Part shown: positions 41,947 through 52,339 of the stretch, in pieces
Layout: every line of letters begins with the position of its first letter
Numbering within the stretch: the stretch's first letter is position 1
NCBI GenBank assembly: GCA_903847155.1
Contig: CAINCU010000058.1
Coordinates: 1 to 54,459 of the forward strand
Length of the DNA stretch: 54,459 bases
Source of the DNA: an uncultured Gallionellaceae bacterium
GTDB lineage: Bacteria; Pseudomonadota; Gammaproteobacteria; Burkholderiales; Gallionellaceae
Direction of reading: 5' to 3'
Position numbers and translations under genes: made by a program
The notes under the pieces: model-generated
What the model was told of the DNA's origin: nothing
Databases searched by the model: none
What the model saw: only the letters and a program-made list of their open reading frames with translations

Positions 41947-44900
41947 TCAACTCCCCAACTTTGCACGAACAATTGCGGCCAAGATCAAAGCCAAGCGATG
42001 CGTATCTCGGTAGTCCCCAATCTTGGTGTCCACCTGCTGTTTCACCCTCACACCGAATTCTCTAATGATCGAATTTCGCGGGCCATAGCTGACGCGGAAC
42101 TTCTGCTCCCCCGCACCTTCAATCTCAGTTTTGGTAAGCGCTCCACTGAGTGTCGACTTGTCAAAGTTGCAGGAGACAAATTCAAACTGAGAGCGTTTTA
42201 CACCGATCTCCTTAAGCACTTCCAAAATGAGTTCAAGCTCAGGAGCATTACGCGCGACAAACCAAGGGGCCTCTGGATTGATGCGCTCACACCACATATT
42301 GGTGAACGTCTCCAATTTTGCAGAAAACAATTCCGATAAATTCGAAAGTCGATTTGCGGCGGCGATGCCGCGTTCACGCTCCGCCATGCCGCGCGCGATT
42401 CCAGCGTGACGCTTCGGCGCGCCAACCATAATCTCGGAGTTCGGCGGTTCAAAATCGTCAAATCCGCTGTTGAGGACGATGTTCTCATATGCTCCCCAAA
42501 AGGCTGCTGCATCCTCGCCGGACAAATTGAAGGAGGTAGCAAGCTGTCGCGTCTCATCGAGACTAAGATTATTTTGCAGTCGGGCAATGAGAATGCGGTG
42601 CAAGGCGACCCATGAGCCGGAAAATTCCAGATCGTTCAAGCCCTCCTGCTGAGTAATTAGCGACCGATCAAAGGAATCTTCTTCCAAGTCTTCACCCAAT
42701 ATTGAGATCGTGGATTTGTCGATATAGTGCGCAATCAGCGCTTCCTGAAGCTGCGATCCTACGCACAAACCATTGGATTTCAACCCAGTCAGTTTCTTGC
42801 TGATGGACGATCTGTCTCGTCCAAGAATCGACGAGAACTGTTGGTGCGTCAGCTCAACATCCTCACATGCGTGCCAAGTGAGCTCTGCCAGTCTGACGTG
42901 TGATGAATGCCAGTATGTGTTCAGCATGGTATCGACGCTGGTGTGTCCGAGGAACATGGCGACACGATCTGTCCAGAACGGCCATGCATCGAATCCCTGT
43001 TCGAAGCAACTGGTGATCGATGCCTCTTCAATTTCGCCTCGTAAAGCAGTTTCGACGAATGGCGAAAGAGGAATTTGGCGCGGAGCGCGAATGGCGAAGT
43101 GTGCAAGCCGGGTGGCGGCGGTATGGCGCATCGAATACGGAACTACAGATGCGTTTTTCGTGGCCGCTCTCAACGCAACAGTCGTTGCCTGATTGATTCT
43201 GGATTTGGAATACAGCGCGTCTCGCTTTTCGGCATCGGCGAATAGGGATGTGTCGCCGACCGGTGCGACTTGGTGCAGAGCCACAATACCTTCAAAATAT
43301 TTTTGACATCGGGCGTTCGCAAGCACGTGGTCAACGACTCGCAATGATGCTTTTTTTGTTTTCAGATCTCTGACATTGTTTTTCTCAACACGAATTCTGT
43401 AAGGCCTCGGCGGCAACACATGCTTCAGCTCCAGTCCTATTGCTTCCCTGTTGCGCAGAGCATATTGATAACTGAGTCCCAGGAATGTTTTCGTGTGTCC
43501 AGCCAGTTGGCCATCGTCCTTGATGGCGTTGATGTCATGCCAAGCCTTGTCAAATTGCGCTGTCGTGATGAGCGAGGAACGACACTGCGCTTCAGAGCGT
43601 TTGTAGGATGCAGCCTTCGACGAATGAGGCACGCCATAAGTGGCCCTCAAGAATTGGTGAAACCGCCAGACAGCTAGGCCGGCTTGGTCGGATTTAACCA
43701 GTAGTGCGGTATACGCTTGGTCAAATTCGCTAGACTCAAGATTGTCAATGTCGCGCTCCCACCAAGTGTCGACCAGACTGATTATGTGGGAGAACAATGT
43801 CCTGATGGAACCGAACCTGTAATCGGCAACTCGCATGCCACCCTCCACCAGAAGGTATTGGAGGAAGCCAAGCATGGCTGAAACGATGGGATTCTGGTTT
43901 GCAATCTCCTTGAGTTCCGCATGCAATTCGCTGTCATTGAGAAGTATGAGCAGGCGACTACGCTGCCAGCGACTGGTTTGTTGTTTGAGTTCGAAACTGC
44001 CGGTCGCCTCATTCAGCAGCTCGTTGATTCTGGCTTTCGCGGCGGACGAATCAAGTTTAGGTTTGACGAGTATCTCGCGGATGTCGTCAACTATCGAATC
44101 TGTTTCGATCAGGTCGTGGCGTTGAATCCCATAGAGCGCGCATTCACTGACTAAGTCGGGCGCGGGCCCGGAATATTCGGCAGCAGCAATAGCAAATGCG
44201 GTTCCCGGTAGCCTCAACATCCACCAGGCTTTAAATACAACGAACAGACCAAGCAGAGACAAACCATCTCCACTGTGGGGAGCGCTTTTCAACCATTTCA
44301 CAATTCGCGCGGATATTTTCTTGATGATCTGCCCATCCGTTTCATTGGATGGGAATTGATGCTCAAGACCTACAATCTGTGCGGCAGTGTAGGGAGATAG
44401 AATCACCGCCTTGTCATACATTCGCGCTGACTTTTTTACGCCCACGCGCACAACCAGACATCCTTGGGCTGAACGACTCTCGTGACTGGCGATCGCCATC
44501 AGAAGCGACGACCACGTCTTCTCATCCAGAACTGCGTCAAAGATGATCAAGCTAATCCCAATCGCGGCGAGGCGATCCATATAACTCTCTGCGGTGTCAC
44601 GACTAGAAAATTCCCCCAGCCTGCCGATCCACCAGGCACGCACTGTAGTGGCAATAGCATGGTGCCGGCTGCTGCTGACAGAAATCGGTCCAGATTCAGT
44701 TCGGGTCAGATTGGCAATGTTTGAGGAAATCATTTTTCCAACAGTCCCTCTGATTTTCTGGATTTCCTCTGCTATGACCCGGCTCACTTGTTCAGCCGAT
44801 TTAGGATCATCAGCCATTCGGCTTCGTGCAGCTTCTCTGAGGGCAATGACATCTTCGTCAGTGATCTTGGCATTGTCATAGTCAAACCATTCGGCTGGCA

Positions 44901-47256
44901 GCAGGTCGCGAATAATCATCCTCGCCCTTGCCTCCGCAGATTTTTTGTCGAGGTGACGACCTTCGTAGCTGCTCCTTGATTTATCAAAACGTGGCGGAGT
45001 AAATGGGAGAGCGGTTGATTGGTGCGGATTCAAACTGATGCCAATCTCTTTCCATCCGCAATCTGCAAGGTACTGGTCTTGCGCCTGGCGGACTGCTTCA
45101 GCCCATTGGAGGATCGACCATGCGGACGATTCACCGAAACAATGCAGGTCGCCGTTGTGGCCGAGAAACGCTTCAATTTGTTGTCCGCTCAGGTTCTGAG
45201 ACCACAGTGCGTTGGCTATGTTTTTTCTAAAACGACCAATCGGCACGGGTGAGGCGATTTTGTAGAATTCTTCAAGATCGTGTGTGGCGATGGTTTTCGC
45301 TTTGAACTTTTCGTCGATCAGAAAAAACAGTCCGAAACTTTTCTGGTAGGGTGAATGCTCATCGCTTTCACCAAGCTGTGTACGTATGGGTTCGAAATTG
45401 TCGTTCAGTAAATTGGAGACCTGTTCAGCAAGATGACTATCGACCGACCGGAGCTTGTGGGCAAGTTCAACAAGGTGCTGCAAATATGTTGCGACTACAT
45501 TGGACAGCCATTCAGGGATTGGAACAAATCGGGCTTCGCTACCAACCACCAATTTGTCGCTGATAAAAACCAGATTTTCTGAAATCAGGATGTCCCAGCG
45601 AAAGAAGAAAGGAGTTGTCGATTTCCGATGCCCAGTCGCGACGATGAGCAGCATCAAGATGTATCGCGCAAGCGAATTGTGAGAGGCAATTAAATCCTTT
45701 GAACTTTCCGCCTGTTTCAAATCAGTTACAAAACAATCTGAAATCTGGCGATGCTCTTCCACGCTTACGTCAGCAACATTTTTCAACAACAGGCTTCGAA
45801 TTGAAACGGGGGCGCCATATGCATGAAACATATTCTTGCAGACGGCGGCGTAGGCAATATAGGTGTTTTCGCTCGATGGGTTCAGGTAGTAAGACAGTGA
45901 TTCGGTCTGACGATGCATCTTTTGCACAGGAGTTGTTATCCAATCCAGCAGCGCCGGATTAGCACTGTGCTGATAAAGTGCGCGCGGCAGCGCATCCCTT
46001 ATTCTTCTGTCCAATTTGCTCCCAGATGAGGAAAACTGCCCATCCAGCCATTCAAAGCATCTTTGCTCCCAGTCCACCAATGAATAGGGCAGGCAGTCCG
46101 CAAGCGTTTGAGCTCCTTTGAAGTAGAGTGAATCTGCAAGGCAACTGAGGAAATCTGGGAGCGGAAGTGTTAGCGTTTTTGTGGGCGAAAGCTTACGCGT
46201 CCAGATTGGGTAATTGAAATGAGATTTGTAGCCAGGAAATGATCTAATGGCTATGTGCTCGTGGTCATCCGCGTCGAGTGACATCTCAATTGCTCCGCGA
46301 ACCGTTCTCCCCGTTGCGAGCGCGACCCCGGCTATTAGCGCTTCAAAGTAATATTGGTAGGAATATTCAGTGCCTGTAACATCGTAGCCACGCCTATCTT
46401 GTTCAATATTCCTGCGAACATTTCTGAAAAATGTTTTTGCTTCTAAAACCTGAAACGCATTGTGATGAAGTACTAACCTTTCGCGCTCTCGAAGGGAAGA
46501 GCCTCTCTGGATTGGCTCGGACTGCTGTTCCCCCAAGTCTTCTTCATGTAAAAAGGGTTGTGGAGCGAATTTGGTCGGATTCAATTGCTGGGCAAGATCG
46601 CATGCCTCTGAAAAACAAGCACGTATGTCATGCATGACAAAGCTCTTCGCGCCCCAACTAATGTAGGCATCACTCGCATAATCAAGCCACGTTGTGATTC
46701 CATCGACATCGTTAAAAAAACCGGGTGAATGTCCAGCCAGCTCTGGGGCAATCCTTACAATCGATGGCTGTTCAACAAAGAAAATCGAAGTTTCGAGGAG
46801 TCTTGCAAGACTTTCGGATACGACAACATTGGGCTGGGCATTCTTGCTTGACTGAGCAAGCCAGAAGAAAGCGATCAACTCAGCCTGGATTGGGAAATCG
46901 TCGCGGTTGATTGGATTGAAATCTTTTTGACCAAGCGCAGTACAGTATCTATCGGCTTCATTTGATTGAATGGGCTCGCTCGTGGGAAATTCAGGTGCAG
47001 AGTCCAATAGCTCCAAAATGATTTTGGAGCTTCGAAAATCCCTGAGGATTTTCTGCGCGTTTGGGAAGATAGCTTCAAGCGTCTGAAAATGTGAGTCCAG
47101 AGCTGTTGAGACTGTCAGGATTTGCCGGAGGCCAGCAACTGATGCCCGGAAGCCAAGCACCCTGAGCCCGTCCATGATCTCTTGGGCGGGAAGTGCGGGT
47201 GATGCAAGCCTATTTGCCAGTTTTTGAAGTGGTGACAATTGCGCGCTTGTAGTCAA
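41947..47256 (-). CDS. Giant protein with two tyrosine-recombinase domains, 1769 residues
   Basis: The second catalytic domain (residues ~1240-1455) is complete: YQYALRNREAIGLELKHV (arginine I, ~1267), lysine in NNVRDLKTKK, VPYSMRHTAATRLAHF (arginine II, ~1376; first histidine replaced by tyrosine), FLGHTSVDTMLNTYWHSS (histidine and nucleophile, ~1440-1450). A helix-turn-helix (LTHQQFSSILGRDRSSISKK) follows. An earlier domain (~530-715) has box I VATGHRKSTTPFFFRWD and FLGHNGDLH but no tyrosine, so it is degenerate. Typical integrases have 350-450 residues. Start TTG 47256 is uncertain; no ribosome site. The gene ends 177 bases from a tRNA-Pro fragment. I know no named system for it. Confidence 0.75.
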   Translation of the reverse strand: MTTSAQLSPLQKLANRLASPALPAQEIMDGLRVLGFRASVAGLRQILTVSTALDSHFQTLEAIFPNAQKILRDFRSSKIILELLDSAPEFPTSEPIQSNEADRYCTALGQKDFNPINRDDFPIQAELIAFFWLAQSSKNAQPNVVVSESLARLLETSIFFVEQPSIVRIAPELAGHSPGFFNDVDGITTWLDYASDAYISWGAKSFVMHDIRACFSEACDLAQQLNPTKFAPQPFLHEEDLGEQQSEPIQRGSSLRERERLVLHHNAFQVLEAKTFFRNVRRNIEQDRRGYDVTGTEYSYQYYFEALIAGVALATGRTVRGAIEMSLDADDHEHIAIRSFPGYKSHFNYPIWTRKLSPTKTLTLPLPDFLSCLADSLYFKGAQTLADCLPYSLVDWEQRCFEWLDGQFSSSGSKLDRRIRDALPRALYQHSANPALLDWITTPVQKMHRQTESLSYYLNPSSENTYIAYAAVCKNMFHAYGAPVSIRSLLLKNVADVSVEEHRQISDCFVTDLKQAESSKDLIASHNSLARYILMLLIVATGHRKSTTPFFFRWDILISENLVFISDKLVVGSEARFVPIPEWLSNVVATYLQHLVELAHKLRSVDSHLAEQVSNLLNDNFEPIRTQLGESDEHSPYQKSFGLFFLIDEKFKAKTIATHDLEEFYKIASPVPIGRFRKNIANALWSQNLSGQQIEAFLGHNGDLHCFGESSAWSILQWAEAVRQAQDQYLADCGWKEIGISLNPHQSTALPFTPPRFDKSRSSYEGRHLDKKSAEARARMIIRDLLPAEWFDYDNAKITDEDVIALREAARSRMADDPKSAEQVSRVIAEEIQKIRGTVGKMISSNIANLTRTESGPISVSSSRHHAIATTVRAWWIGRLGEFSSRDTAESYMDRLAAIGISLIIFDAVLDEKTWSSLLMAIASHESRSAQGCLVVRVGVKKSARMYDKAVILSPYTAAQIVGLEHQFPSNETDGQIIKKISARIVKWLKSAPHSGDGLSLLGLFVVFKAWWMLRLPGTAFAIAAAEYSGPAPDLVSECALYGIQRHDLIETDSIVDDIREILVKPKLDSSAAKARINELLNEATGSFELKQQTSRWQRSRLLILLNDSELHAELKEIANQNPIVSAMLGFLQYLLVEGGMRVADYRFGSIRTLFSHIISLVDTWWERDIDNLESSEFDQAYTALLVKSDQAGLAVWRFHQFLRATYGVPHSSKAASYKRSEAQCRSSLITTAQFDKAWHDINAIKDDGQLAGHTKTFLGLSYQYALRNREAIGLELKHVLPPRPYRIRVEKNNVRDLKTKKASLRVVDHVLANARCQKYFEGIVALHQVAPVGDTSLFADAEKRDALYSKSRINQATTVALRAATKNASVVPYSMRHTAATRLAHFAIRAPRQIPLSPFVETALRGEIEEASITSCFEQGFDAWPFWTDRVAMFLGHTSVDTMLNTYWHSSHVRLAELTWHACEDVELTHQQFSSILGRDRSSISKKLTGLKSNGLCVGSQLQEALIAHYIDKSTISILGEDLEEDSFDRSLITQQEGLNDLEFSGSWVALHRILIARLQNNLSLDETRQLATSFNLSGEDAAAFWGAYENIVLNSGFDDFEPPNSEIMVGAPKRHAGIARGMAERERGIAAANRLSNLSELFSAKLETFTNMWCERINPEAPWFVARNAPELELILEVLKEIGVKRSQFEFVSCNFDKSTLSGALTKTEIEGAGEQKFRVSYGPRNSIIREFGVRVKQQVDTKIGDYRDTHRLALILAAIVRAKLGS

Positions 47257-47432
47257 ACAATATTGTCCGTATCATAGCTCAATGATTCGCAGTTTATGTG
47301 GCATATATAGCAACAAACGATTTAAAACGGTTTTGTCTGTTATGTGCGCGCACAATGCAAGTCTATTATTAACATCTACTTACAACATTACGCGACATAC
47401 TACATTGATGAGCAACTAACACTGTTACTGCC

Positions 47433-47477
<45 letters not shown>

Positions 47478-47780
47478 ATCAAATTGGTCTTCAATTCCCC
47501 ACATCAGATCCTTCAAAGCCATTGTTATGGTTGGGCTTCGTAAGAATCTTTACGGCTAAATTTCACACGTCTTTCCGCATTTTTTCATGGGGCCAACAGA
47601 TCAAAAATTGGCTCCGTGCCCAAATTGTTCCCACGATAATTTCAGGAATCGCCATTTTTAATTATTGGCTACTACACTGGTGACCAACCCTCAACTCAGG
47701 GTAGACTCTGTTATCCCGTATGAAGCTACTCGATTATCCGTCGCATGAAAACTTCGAATGGCCAAAATAGAATTTCTTCC
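47478..47780. other. Gene-free stretch right of the attachment site
   Basis: A hairpin GGGGCCAA/TTGGCTCC lies near 47589-47614. No gene or promoter is recognised. Chromosomal sequence probably resumes here. Confidence 0.45.
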
Positions 47781-49082
47781 ATGCGCTTTAAGATACTGAC
47801 CTCGCTGACATTTTTAAGTGTTGGCCAAACCTTTGCACAAACCATTCCGGTGGACGCCAGTGCTCTGCAGCAACTCCAAGACTCGGTTCTTCAGCAGCAA
47901 GCGCAACTGCGTAAGCAAGCGGAAACACTCGATGCTTTGCAACAACAAGTGAACGAACTGAAACAGGCTAACAGTGATGTACGGAATCAAGCCGCACAAG
48001 CTGCAGCTAACGCACAACTGGCAGTGGCTGCAAGCAACAAGGTTGTGCCGCCGACAACTGTTACTTCGGGCAGTGAGCAACTCAAGCTAAATATTTCCGG
48101 CCAAATCAACCGCGCACTTAATTTGGCCGCCGACGGGAAGAACACGGAATCATATTTCGTGGATCATGCCACCAGCGGAAGCCGGCTTAATTTTGACGCT
48201 TCGGCCAAGGTGAGTGACGACTTGACGTTGGATTCGCGAATCGAGGTTGCCATTGCCCCGGACAATTCATCGCAGGTCTCCCAGGGCAATCAAGCACCCG
48301 GGGATTCCTTCAATCAGCGCTGGGCCGAGGTTTCGCTGAACAGCAATCAATATGGGAAATTATCTCTCGGCAAGGGCGATACAGCTTCCAACACAACGGC
48401 CGAGGCCGATCTATCGGGGACGCTAGCCGTGCAAAATTCTAGTGTCGCCGATATTGTGTACGGTATGGTGTTCCGCGATCGCACAAGCAGCCATGTCTTG
48501 ACTGGTATTAAAGTTTCAGATGCGTTTTTTAATCTCGACGGGTTGAGCCGCGAATCAAGAATCCGCTATGACACGCCTCGTTTCTACGGCTTCAGCCTTG
48601 CAGCCTCCTCGGTTAGCAATCAGCGTGCGGATGCCGCCGTATTCTGGGATGGCGAGGGCTACGGTTTCAAGGCTGCCGCAAGAGCAGCGATTGCCAATCC
48701 CAATATTAATCAGGCCGGCAAACGCTATGACGGTTCGGTTTCGATCCTGCACACCAATACCGGTTTAAACCTTACCTTGTCCAAGGGCTTGCAGGAACGT
48801 GATAACCACATCAACGATTCCAACCTGTATGGCAAACTGGGCTGGCTCGCCAGCCTTAACAACTTTGGTAGCACCGCTTTTGTCGTGGATTACACGCGCG
48901 CCGAAAACACGCCTGCCGCGCATGATGTCGGGCATGCCTTCGGTATGGGGGTAGACCAGTTATTTGTCAAATACAATACCGAGCTTTACTTGCAGTACCG
49001 ACGTTTTTCGCTGGATAGGAATTCAGGCCCGGCGGTTGAGGACATCAAGGTTGGAACCTTTGGGGCGAGGGTTAGGTTCTGA
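47781..49082 (+). CDS. Outer-membrane porin-like protein with N-terminal coiled coil, 433 residues
   Basis: MRFKILTSLTFLSVGQTFAQ is a signal peptide; an upstream ATG (47745) would add 12 residues. Residues ~25-80 are a Q-rich coiled coil (LQQQAQLRKQAETLDALQQQ), then a beta-barrel of alternating residues (LNISGQINRALNLAADGKNT onward) ending in phenylalanine (ARVRF), the signal for BAM-mediated insertion. This resembles porins with a periplasmic coiled-coil stalk. Substrate unknown. It stands alone just right of the island boundary. Confidence 0.75.
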   Translation: MRFKILTSLTFLSVGQTFAQTIPVDASALQQLQDSVLQQQAQLRKQAETLDALQQQVNELKQANSDVRNQAAQAAANAQLAVAASNKVVPPTTVTSGSEQLKLNISGQINRALNLAADGKNTESYFVDHATSGSRLNFDASAKVSDDLTLDSRIEVAIAPDNSSQVSQGNQAPGDSFNQRWAEVSLNSNQYGKLSLGKGDTASNTTAEADLSGTLAVQNSSVADIVYGMVFRDRTSSHVLTGIKVSDAFFNLDGLSRESRIRYDTPRFYGFSLAASSVSNQRADAAVFWDGEGYGFKAAARAAIANPNINQAGKRYDGSVSILHTNTGLNLTLSKGLQERDNHINDSNLYGKLGWLASLNNFGSTAFVVDYTRAENTPAAHDVGHAFGMGVDQLFVKYNTELYLQYRRFSLDRNSGPAVEDIKVGTFGARVRF

Positions 49083-49223
49083 GCGTGCTGGAGAGCAACC
49101 CCCCGCTGGAACAGAGTTTCGTGGCGGTGACTCGGGAGGATAGAGCATTACCCGCGTAGAATCACGACGGATGGACACATCTATGTCAATTGCTAAACCA
49201 GCATATTTTCTGAGAGAGGCTTG

Positions 49224-52200
49224 ATGTCTTTAAATAGCATTAACCGTCAATGGTTATTTCTGACAGTCGCCTTGCTGATATTGGGCGGCGTTATCGGCTG
49301 GGCTCTATACGCCGAATACACTATCACCACTGACCAAGAGCGTGAACTGCTAATCAATCAAGCCAAAGTCGTCGATGACAATCTCGAGCATGAACTGACG
49401 GCGACAAATTTTGCGTTGGACTCGATTCGCAATGATCTGCGCACGCTGAAGGCGGGAAAAAATAGCGTTTCTCAGATCAATCACCGCCTTCAGATCATGA
49501 GAGGCGCCATGTTTGCCACGCGCGCAATAACCATTTTCGATGCGGACGGCACTCTGGTCGCCAGAAGCCCGGATCAATTCGTCGGGCAGAATTTCAGCAG
49601 CCGGGAATATTTTCAAATCGCTCGCCAAGGAGGAAACCCGGAAACACTTTATGTTGCACAACCGTTTATGGCCGCAACCGGGGAATATGTCCTGAACGTG
49701 TCGAAGGTCTTGCTTGATGATCGCGGTGGATTCGCCGGCGTCATCTTGGTCAGCTTGGGGCCCGAGTATTTCAGCACCTTGCTGAAATCCGTACTCTATG
49801 CACCGGACATGCGTTCAACGCTCATTCATGGCGATGGAAAAATGATCTACAGGGTTCCAGACCCTCAGGGCATCACCGGCATGGACTTGGCTGCGAAACC
49901 CGACTCCGCCTTTAATCGGCACATGAAGAGCGGGCAACAGAGCAGTGTGTTTGATGGCAAAGCATCCTCATCTACTGGAGAAAACCGCCTCACAGTTTTG
50001 CGCACGATCCGGCCGATTACCGTGCCATTGAACAAGCCGCTAGTGGTCGGTGTTAGCCGGGAAATATCGGTACTTTTCGCTCCTTGGTACGAGGATATAG
50101 CCACTTACAGCGGATTGTTTCTGCTGTTGACCTTGACGACCACTTTAGGTCTGTTGTTCCATCAGAAGCGGCAAAAAGCCGATGCCCGTCTTTTGGCTGA
50201 GCAGGAACTCAAGCGCAGGCAAATGGAAGAAGCGTTGAAAGAAAGCGAAGAAAACCTGGCCACCACGCTGTACTCCATTGGCGATGCAGTCATCGCCACA
50301 GACACTGCGGGACTGGTGACGCGGATGAATCCAATGGCAGAGCGCCTGACCGGGTGGACGCTAGCTGATGCCTGTGATCGCCCTCTTGCCGAAGTATTTC
50401 GCATCCTTAATGCTGTTACCAGAGAGGCAGTAAACAACCCGGTGCACTTGGTGATGGCGCATGGCCAAGTAGTCGGCCTCGCCAACCATACCGTTTTACA
50501 GGCTCGCGACGGACAGGAATATCAAATCGCCGACAGCGCAGCCCCCATCCGTAATCCCGCCGGAGAAATCCGAGGGGTAGTTTTGGTGTTCAGCGATGTC
50601 ACCGAGAAATACAAGTTGGAAAAGAACTTGCATCTGACACGATTCAGTGTGGATGCAGCATCCGATGCCATATTCTGGATGACACCAGACGCGCACATTG
50701 TGGATGTCAATGCGGCGGCGTGTCATTCCCTCGGCTACACCCGGGATGAATTACTTCAGCTGTGCGTACCAGACGTGGATACTCACTACAACGTGGAACT
50801 ATGGACGCAACAATTCGCTGAACTTAAGCAGCGAGGTTCGATGGCGTTTGAATCCGAGCAACGTACTAAGGGCGGCAGGCTGATTCCGGTAGAAATTGTC
50901 GCCAATTATGTGAAGTATGGGAGTGAAGAACGCAACTGCGCCTTCGTCCGCGACATCACTGCACGAAAAACAGCTGAAAAAGAAATCAATAGCCTAGCCT
51001 TCTATGACCCGTTGACGCATTTGCCAAACCGACGCCTGTTGCTTGACCGGCTGAAGCAGACGCTTGCATCCAGTACACGAAAAGAAATATTTGGCGCACT
51101 TCTGTTTATCGATCTGGATAATTTCAAAACGCTCAACGACACTCTCGGCCATGACATCGGAGACCTGCTGCTGCAACAGGTCGCTCAGCGTCTCGCCGCA
51201 TGTGTGCGTGAGGGCGACACTGTGGCGCGACTGGGTGGCGACGAGTATTTGGTGATACTGGAAGACCTTAGCGCTAACATCCAAGAATCCGCCGCTCTGG
51301 CCAAGATCGTCGGCGAGAAAATCCTGGTGACGCTCAACAAGACCTACAACCTCTCTAAGTACGAACATCACTGTACCGCAAGCATCGGTGTTACTCTTTT
51401 CGCTGACCACCAAGGCACCATTGATGATCTGATGAAACAGGCCGACCTGGCCATGTATCAGGCCAAGGCCGCTGGGCGCAACACCTTGCGCTTCTTCGAC
51501 CCGGAGATGCAGGCAGTCGTTACGGCTCGCGCTGCGCTGGAAGCGGATTTGCGAGGAGCTATTCGGCAGAACCAGTTTCTGCTCTACTATCAGGCGCAGG
51601 TTGATAGTAAAGGGCATCTAACCGGGGTTGAGGTGCTACTGCGCTGGCAGCATCCACAACGCGGTCTAGTGTCCCCACTTGAGTTTATTCCACTTGCTGA
51701 AGATACAGGCTTGATCCTGCCCATCGGCCATTGGGTAATGGAAACCGCATGCGCGAAGCTGGCAGACTGGGCTGCTCGTCCTGAGATGGCGCATCTCACA
51801 GTGGCTGTAAATGTTAGTGCAAGGCAGTTTCACCACCCGCATTTCGTCGATCAGGTGTTGGCAGTGCTTGACGTCACCGGGGCCAACCCACGACTTCTCA
51901 AGTTGGAACTGACCGAAAGTTTGCTGGTGGATGATATAGAAGGGGTCATCGTCAAGATGTCTGCTTTAAAGCAGAAGGGAGTGACTTTCTCGCTGGACGA
52001 TTTTGGCACTGGCTTTTCGTCGCTCTCCTACCTGAAGCGACTTCCTCTGGATCAGCTGAAAATCGACCAGAGCTTCGTCAGGGATATTCTCACTGATCCC
52101 AACGATGCCGCGATTGCCAAAATGATTATTGTTTTGGCTGAGAGTATGGGCTTGGCGGTCATCGCCGAGGGGGTGGAAACGGCAGCACAGAGAGATTCAC

Positions 52201-52301
52201 TTGCCAGCCAAGGCTGCCATGCTTATCAGGGATATCTTTTTAGCCGCCCGCTACCATTGGCAGAATTTGAGGCATATGTGAGACACATCGACATGGATTA
52301 G
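49224..52301 (+). CDS. Membrane-bound GGDEF-EAL protein with dCache and two PAS domains, 1025 residues
   Basis: Transmembrane helices at about 10-30 and 290-312 enclose a periplasmic dCache-like sensor. PAS1 (~340-460) and PAS2 (~475-590) follow, then GGDEF (~600-755) with RLGGDEYLVIL (tyrosine for phenylalanine) and EAL (~780-1020) with EVLLRW, LELTESLL, DDFGTGFSSLSYLK and AEGVET. Catalytic residues for phosphodiesterase appear present, with V for A in EAL. It should make or degrade cyclic di-GMP in response to a periplasmic signal. ATG 49224 is preferred to the TTG just before it, with GAGAGG upstream. Confidence 0.92.
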   Translation: MSLNSINRQWLFLTVALLILGGVIGWALYAEYTITTDQERELLINQAKVVDDNLEHELTATNFALDSIRNDLRTLKAGKNSVSQINHRLQIMRGAMFATRAITIFDADGTLVARSPDQFVGQNFSSREYFQIARQGGNPETLYVAQPFMAATGEYVLNVSKVLLDDRGGFAGVILVSLGPEYFSTLLKSVLYAPDMRSTLIHGDGKMIYRVPDPQGITGMDLAAKPDSAFNRHMKSGQQSSVFDGKASSSTGENRLTVLRTIRPITVPLNKPLVVGVSREISVLFAPWYEDIATYSGLFLLLTLTTTLGLLFHQKRQKADARLLAEQELKRRQMEEALKESEENLATTLYSIGDAVIATDTAGLVTRMNPMAERLTGWTLADACDRPLAEVFRILNAVTREAVNNPVHLVMAHGQVVGLANHTVLQARDGQEYQIADSAAPIRNPAGEIRGVVLVFSDVTEKYKLEKNLHLTRFSVDAASDAIFWMTPDAHIVDVNAAACHSLGYTRDELLQLCVPDVDTHYNVELWTQQFAELKQRGSMAFESEQRTKGGRLIPVEIVANYVKYGSEERNCAFVRDITARKTAEKEINSLAFYDPLTHLPNRRLLLDRLKQTLASSTRKEIFGALLFIDLDNFKTLNDTLGHDIGDLLLQQVAQRLAACVREGDTVARLGGDEYLVILEDLSANIQESAALAKIVGEKILVTLNKTYNLSKYEHHCTASIGVTLFADHQGTIDDLMKQADLAMYQAKAAGRNTLRFFDPEMQAVVTARAALEADLRGAIRQNQFLLYYQAQVDSKGHLTGVEVLLRWQHPQRGLVSPLEFIPLAEDTGLILPIGHWVMETACAKLADWAARPEMAHLTVAVNVSARQFHHPHFVDQVLAVLDVTGANPRLLKLELTESLLVDDIEGVIVKMSALKQKGVTFSLDDFGTGFSSLSYLKRLPLDQLKIDQSFVRDILTDPNDAAIAKMIIVLAESMGLAVIAEGVETAAQRDSLASQGCHAYQGYLFSRPLPLAEFEAYVRHIDMD

Positions 52302-52339
52302 ATGGAATTTTACCCACTCTAAGTTCATATCCGAACGGC

